Below, one piece after another: positions 60,801-64,000 of a DNA stretch of 64,000 bases. The position numbers and the translations under genes were made by a program. The notes beneath the pieces were generated by a model, which did no database searches, was not told where the DNA came from, and saw only the letters and a program-made list of their open reading frames with translations. How positions within the stretch are numbered: position 1 is the first letter of the stretch; every line of letters starts with the position of its first letter. Source of the stretch: Rhizobium redzepovicii (GTDB taxonomy: Bacteria; Pseudomonadota; Alphaproteobacteria; Rhizobiales; Rhizobiaceae); contig NZ_JAILYH010000009.1 in NCBI RefSeq assembly GCF_019793435.1, forward strand, positions 1 to 64,000. The letters run 5' to 3'.

Positions 60801-62090
60801 ATGCCCCGGCTTTTCTGGAAATTCTTCAGGATCATCTGGCTGACGCTGGCCGCAAGCCTCGCTGTCATCATCCTTATCGTCAAACTGCTTCAGGCGGTTC
60901 CCTTCGCAGGTGAGCTGGAACAGGAGCGGCGGGCGCTCGTGCTGAACCTGACGGCAAATATTCTGGTTGAGGACGGCGAAGACGCCGCGGCCCGTTTTGT
61001 CAGCACAAGCGAGAAGACTCAGCCACTGGGCCTCAGCCTTGCGAAACCTGCGCAAGCCGATGCCTGCGCCGGGAAGAACACGGTGACCACCCGATCCGTG
61101 CTGAAGGATGGCGTGTGCTATCGGCTTTCCGTGTCGGCTCCAGCCAGTTCCATCTTCGACAATCTTGGTCCGTTCATGCCGTGGTTCACCATACTGATCG
61201 CCAGCACGATCGCGGCCGGCGCATTGGCGCGATATCTCATTCGCCCCGTCGTGCATCTGCGCGACGGTCTGAGCGCGCTTGCCCATGGCCGCTTCGATTT
61301 TCGCATCGGCGACAAGATGGCTGGCCGAAAGGATGAGGTGACGGCACTCGCCTATGATTTTGATGCGAGCGCCGCCCGGCTTCAGGAATTGCAGGATGCG
61401 CAGCAGAGGCTGTTCCACGACGTCTCCCACGAACTGCGTTCGCCTTTGTCCCGCCTGCAGGCGGCCGTCGGCGTTCTCAGGCAAAGCCCGGCCAAACTCG
61501 GCGCCATGCTCGACCGTATGGACCGGGAAGTCGAACGGCTCGATACGCTGGTCGGCGAGGTTCTGACCCTTGCCAGGCTGACGGCGGGTTCCGGTCGGCC
61601 GCTGAAGACGCAGACCCTCGACGTCATCGAGCTGCTGAATGAAATCCTCGGCGACGCGGCATTCGAGGCCCAGGCCCGCGAGGTGACGATCACGACGAGT
61701 GTCGACGGCGTCTTCCGGGCCGAGGTCGAAGGCGAACTGATCTACAGGGCGCTCGAAAACGTCGTCCGCAACGCCGTCAAATATACGGCCGAGCATTCGC
61801 GCATATCAGTATCCTGCGAGGTAGGGGCCGACCGCCTTACGATCCGCGTTGGGGATCAGGGGCCAGGTGTCGGCCGGGACGAGCTCGAACGCATCTTCCA
61901 GCCGTTTTCCCGCGGCAAGGACGCCGTGCCGAGAGGCGGATACGGCCTGGGACTTGCCATCACCCGGCAGGCGATCGAACGTCACGGCGGGCGCGTGCAT
62001 GCCTCGCTGCCGGAGGCCGGCGGCCTGGCGATCATGCTGGAGCTTCCGAGGCGGCCGATGCCCTATGGTGTGGCCGGCGATGAAAGCTGA
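60801..62090 (+). CDS. Sensor histidine kinase (CpxA-like)
   Basis: A 429-residue membrane kinase: first membrane segment FFRIIWLTLAASLAVIILIV, a periplasmic domain of about 110 residues with two cysteines (ADACAGKN; KDGVCYRL), a second segment (MPWFTILIASTIAAGALARY), HAMP, the phospho-acceptor His in LFHDVSHELRSPLSRL, N box VRNAVKYT and G boxes GDQGPGVGRDEL, GGYGLGLAI. ATG 60801 comes 2 nt after the regulator stop. The two periplasmic cysteines could form a redox- or metal-sensitive disulfide. Confidence 0.92.
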   Translation: MPRLFWKFFRIIWLTLAASLAVIILIVKLLQAVPFAGELEQERRALVLNLTANILVEDGEDAAARFVSTSEKTQPLGLSLAKPAQADACAGKNTVTTRSVLKDGVCYRLSVSAPASSIFDNLGPFMPWFTILIASTIAAGALARYLIRPVVHLRDGLSALAHGRFDFRIGDKMAGRKDEVTALAYDFDASAARLQELQDAQQRLFHDVSHELRSPLSRLQAAVGVLRQSPAKLGAMLDRMDREVERLDTLVGEVLTLARLTAGSGRPLKTQTLDVIELLNEILGDAAFEAQAREVTITTSVDGVFRAEVEGELIYRALENVVRNAVKYTAEHSRISVSCEVGADRLTIRVGDQGPGVGRDELERIFQPFSRGKDAVPRGGYGLGLAITRQAIERHGGRVHASLPEAGGLAIMLELPRRPMPYGVAGDES

Positions 62091-62119
62091 TTTAGACCGC
62101 TCGACGGGCGGTGCCCGAT

Positions 62120-62155
62120 TTTACCTAACTTTACAGTTTCTTAACCGCCATTAAC
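62120..62155 (+). promoter_or_regulatory. Four-half-site CpxR-like operator (copy 3, outer-membrane gene promoter)
   Basis: The plus strand carries TTTAC 62120, TTTAC 62130, TTAAC 62141 and TTAAC 62151, the reverse complement of GTTAA-N5-GTTAA-N6-GTAAA-N5-GTAAA. Spacing steps of 10, 11 and 10 bp equal the other two copies. It lies 51 nt before the GTG of the outer-membrane gene. Confidence 0.72.
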
Positions 62156-62205
62156 GCTGGTCTCGCTAAGCCTGAACCCACGATCCCGGTTCAGAAGGCT
62201 CGCCC

Positions 62206-63657
62206 GTGAGTACGTCGCTTCGCACAAGACTATCATCCCTCCGCTGCGCCGCATCCGCACTGACGTTTCTGCTGACCGGCTGCGTCAGCGGCCCGGATCA
62301 TGTTCCTCCGCAAATGCCGCTTCCGGTCAAATTCGAAGAAGGGGGCAACAAGAGCAACGGCAATGTCGTGACGGCCGAGTGGTGGACGGCCTATCGCGAC
62401 AAGCGGCTCGACGGTCTGGTGGCGCACGGCCTCAGCGAGAACCTCGACGTGCTGCAGGCGCTCGAAAGCATCAACTCGGCTTCGGCCAATGTCACCGTTG
62501 CCGGCGCCGGCGGCTTGCCGAGCCTGACTGTCGACGCTTCGCACACATTATCCGGCGAGAAGGGCCGGCTGCGCACGACCGTCGGCACCACGAACACGAC
62601 GGGTGGCGAGGCCAGCCTCTCCTGGCTGCTCGATTTCTTCGGCCAATATCGTCGCTCCAGGGAGAGCGCAATTGCCTCGTTGGGGGCCGCCTATGCGACC
62701 GCAGATAACGCCAAGCTCACTTTTCTGAAAGACCTCGTCGAGAGCTATATCGACGCCCGCTACTACCAGGAGCGCATTGCGCTTTCAAAAGCGAGTTTGA
62801 AATCCCGCCAGCAGACTTACGAACTGACGCAGCTGCAGTTGAAAGCCGGTGCCGCCTCCCGCCTCGACGTCGTGCAGGCGGAGGGCCTGGTACAGTCGAC
62901 AAAATCCGACATTCCCGGCCTGGAAAAGAGCTTCACGGAATCGGCCCATCACATAGCCACCCTCATTGGAATGCCGGCATCCGCGCTGATGGGAGAGCTG
63001 CAGAAGAGTGCGGGCCAGCCGGTGTTCCGCGGCGATCTTCGCGCTGGCATTCCGGCCGATCTGATCCGCAACCGTCCCGACATTCGCAAGGCCGAACGCG
63101 AACTGGCGGCCGCCGTTGCCGATATCGGTGCAGCCGAAGCCCAGCTCTACCCGTCGATCTCGCTCTCCGGCTCGATCTCCCCGAGTTGGGTCAAATCATC
63201 GGGCGCCAAAGGCGCAAGTCTGACCAGCTGGTCCTTCGGACCCTCGCTTAACCTACCGATCTTCGACGGCGGCACGCTGCGCGCCAATGTCGATATCGAA
63301 AAATCCGACGCGAAGACCCAGTATCTCGCCTGGAAGGCGGCAGTGCTGAACGGCGTCGAGGAGGTCGAAAACGCTCTGTCGGCCGTTCGCCGCGACACGC
63401 AGACGTTGGAGCCGCTGCGCCGGCAGGTGCAGACGGCGCAGGAATCGCTGGCGCTTTCGACCACGAGCTACAAGGACGGCGCCTCGTCGCTACTCGATAT
63501 CCTGGAGGCGCAGCGTTCGGTCTCCGATGCCGAGGCAAGCCTTGCCGGCACCGTGCAGCAGGTCGCCAAGGACTACGTCGACCTCTACGTCGCTATCGGC
63601 GCCGGTTACCTGGAGCCGCAGCAGGTCGCCACCAAACCAGCCGCAAAGTCGGGCTGA
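62206..63657 (+). CDS. Efflux transporter outer-membrane factor lipoprotein (NodT family)
   Basis: A 483-residue TolC/OprM-type protein. It starts with GTG 62206 and has a lipoprotein signal ending LTFLLTGC (Cys26 is the lipid site), followed by GPDHVPPQMPLPVKF. The two OEP repeats are visible (ALESINSASANVTVAGAGGL; LIRNRPDIRKAERELAAAVA) and DIGAAEAQLYPSISLSGSIS is typical of NodT/RND outer-membrane factors. It forms the trimeric exit duct for the RND pump encoded 3 kb away on the other strand. Its separate promoter carries the shared operator. The stop is 10 nt from the convergent aldolase gene. Confidence 0.9.
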   Translation: MSTSLRTRLSSLRCAASALTFLLTGCVSGPDHVPPQMPLPVKFEEGGNKSNGNVVTAEWWTAYRDKRLDGLVAHGLSENLDVLQALESINSASANVTVAGAGGLPSLTVDASHTLSGEKGRLRTTVGTTNTTGGEASLSWLLDFFGQYRRSRESAIASLGAAYATADNAKLTFLKDLVESYIDARYYQERIALSKASLKSRQQTYELTQLQLKAGAASRLDVVQAEGLVQSTKSDIPGLEKSFTESAHHIATLIGMPASALMGELQKSAGQPVFRGDLRAGIPADLIRNRPDIRKAERELAAAVADIGAAEAQLYPSISLSGSISPSWVKSSGAKGASLTSWSFGPSLNLPIFDGGTLRANVDIEKSDAKTQYLAWKAAVLNGVEEVENALSAVRRDTQTLEPLRRQVQTAQESLALSTTSYKDGASSLLDILEAQRSVSDAEASLAGTVQQVAKDYVDLYVAIGAGYLEPQQVATKPAAKSG

Positions 63658-63667
63658 TCGGCAGAGG

Positions 63668-64000
63668 CTATTGTCCGGCGCTCTTCAAAAGGCGGAGCGC
63701 GAGCTTGAGATGCGGCAGGTCAAGCATGCGCCCGTCAAGCTGGATGACGCCGGCGTCGGGCCTGGCGGCAAAGGCGGCCGCAACTTTCTCTGCCCAGGCG
63801 ATTTCGGACGCATCCGGCGTGAAGGCGTGGTTGATCGTCTCGATCTGGCTCGGATGGATGGCCATCATGCCGGAAAAACCGTCGCGCCGGCCGCGGCCGG
63901 CATAGGCCCTCAGACCGTTGTGATCGCGGAAATCGGGATAGACGGTTTCGATCGCCGGAACGGCGGCGGCTTGCGCTGCAAATAGCATGAGCGAGCGGGC
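63668..64000 (-). CDS. HpcH/HpaI aldolase / citrate lyase beta-subunit family protein, C-terminal part
   Basis: About 111 C-terminal residues are in the window and the frame runs off the right edge. Features are VPAIETVYPDFRDHNGLRAY, DGFSGMMAIHPSQIETINHA and FTPDASEIAWAEKV, the end of CitE/malyl-CoA lyase-type proteins, in which MAIHPSQ is highly conserved. The family cleaves or forms (S)-citramalyl-, malyl- or related CoA thioesters. The substrate cannot be judged from this part. Confidence 0.85.
   Translation of the reverse strand, partial: ARSLMLFAAQAAAVPAIETVYPDFRDHNGLRAYAGRGRRDGFSGMMAIHPSQIETINHAFTPDASEIAWAEKVAAAFAARPDAGVIQLDGRMLDLPHLKLALRLLKSAGQ

Overview
The window looks like plasmid DNA from a fast-growing rhizobium (Rhizobium leguminosarum/etli type). 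The evidence is the 3' end of a Ti-type conjugal relaxase gene traA at the left edge, uniformly GC-rich codon use, many small-molecule ABC transporters and LLM flavin monooxygenases, and intergenic mosaic repeats of the kind scattered through rhizobial genomes. No rRNA, tRNA, CRISPR array, repABC origin or intact insertion sequence was seen.

Layout. 1-3.2 kb: traA end followed by two decayed toxin-antitoxin loci (AbiEi kept with a deleted AbiEii; Phd/YefM antitoxin kept with a frameshifted RelE/ParE toxin). 3.4-13.8 kb: a plus-strand organosulfur cluster (LLM monooxygenases, M20 deacylase, GNAT acetyltransferase, fused permease-ATPase, two tandem solute-binding proteins, FMN reductase). Its parts match the Bacillus yxeKLMNOP/ytm logic for salvaging sulfur from S-substituted cysteines. 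13.8-16 kb: very small genes, an RBBP9-like hydrolase and a frameshifted chaC. 16.1-20.4 kb: tauCBA-type transporter (minus) divergent from an FAD/NAD(P)-binding protein. 20.5-33.7 kb: a GntR/FCD regulator and an apparent 12-gene operon (DUF1185/AA_synth, alpha/beta hydrolase, flavin reductase, LLM monooxygenase, aldehyde dehydrogenase, NIPSNAP, Pot-type ABC transporter, SSADH-like dehydrogenase, PhnD-like protein). It resembles the Rut oxidative ring-opening pathway and carries three copies of a TGGTATACCA-type palindrome.

33.7-45.2 kb (minus): a tightly coupled nine-gene operon for a heptose-containing glycoconjugate: gmhA, a polyprenol-phosphate-type GT2, a large membrane glycosyltransferase-like protein, a flippase-like protein, two SDR epimerases, a three-domain fusion (nucleotidyltransferase + HAD-IIIA phosphatase + P-loop kinase), a GHMP heptokinase and a GMC oxidoreductase. 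45.4-46.2 kb: a rearrangement scar joining the tail of an ABC permease to the tail of UDP-galactopyranose mutase. 46.3-53.9 kb: an alpha-L-rhamnosidase/sugar ABC operon divergent from its LacI regulator, with a 14-bp-arm inverted repeat between them. 54-54.9 kb: decayed fucosidase and enolase-superfamily genes.

55-63.7 kb: an RND efflux pump, an OmpR/CpxR-like two-component system and an outer-membrane factor. Three intergenic sites share one architecture of four GTAAA-like half-sites spaced 10, 11 and 10 bp, which ties the pump operon, the outer-membrane gene and an unknown 87-codon gene into one probable regulon. The right edge holds the end of a CitE/HpcH aldolase-family gene.
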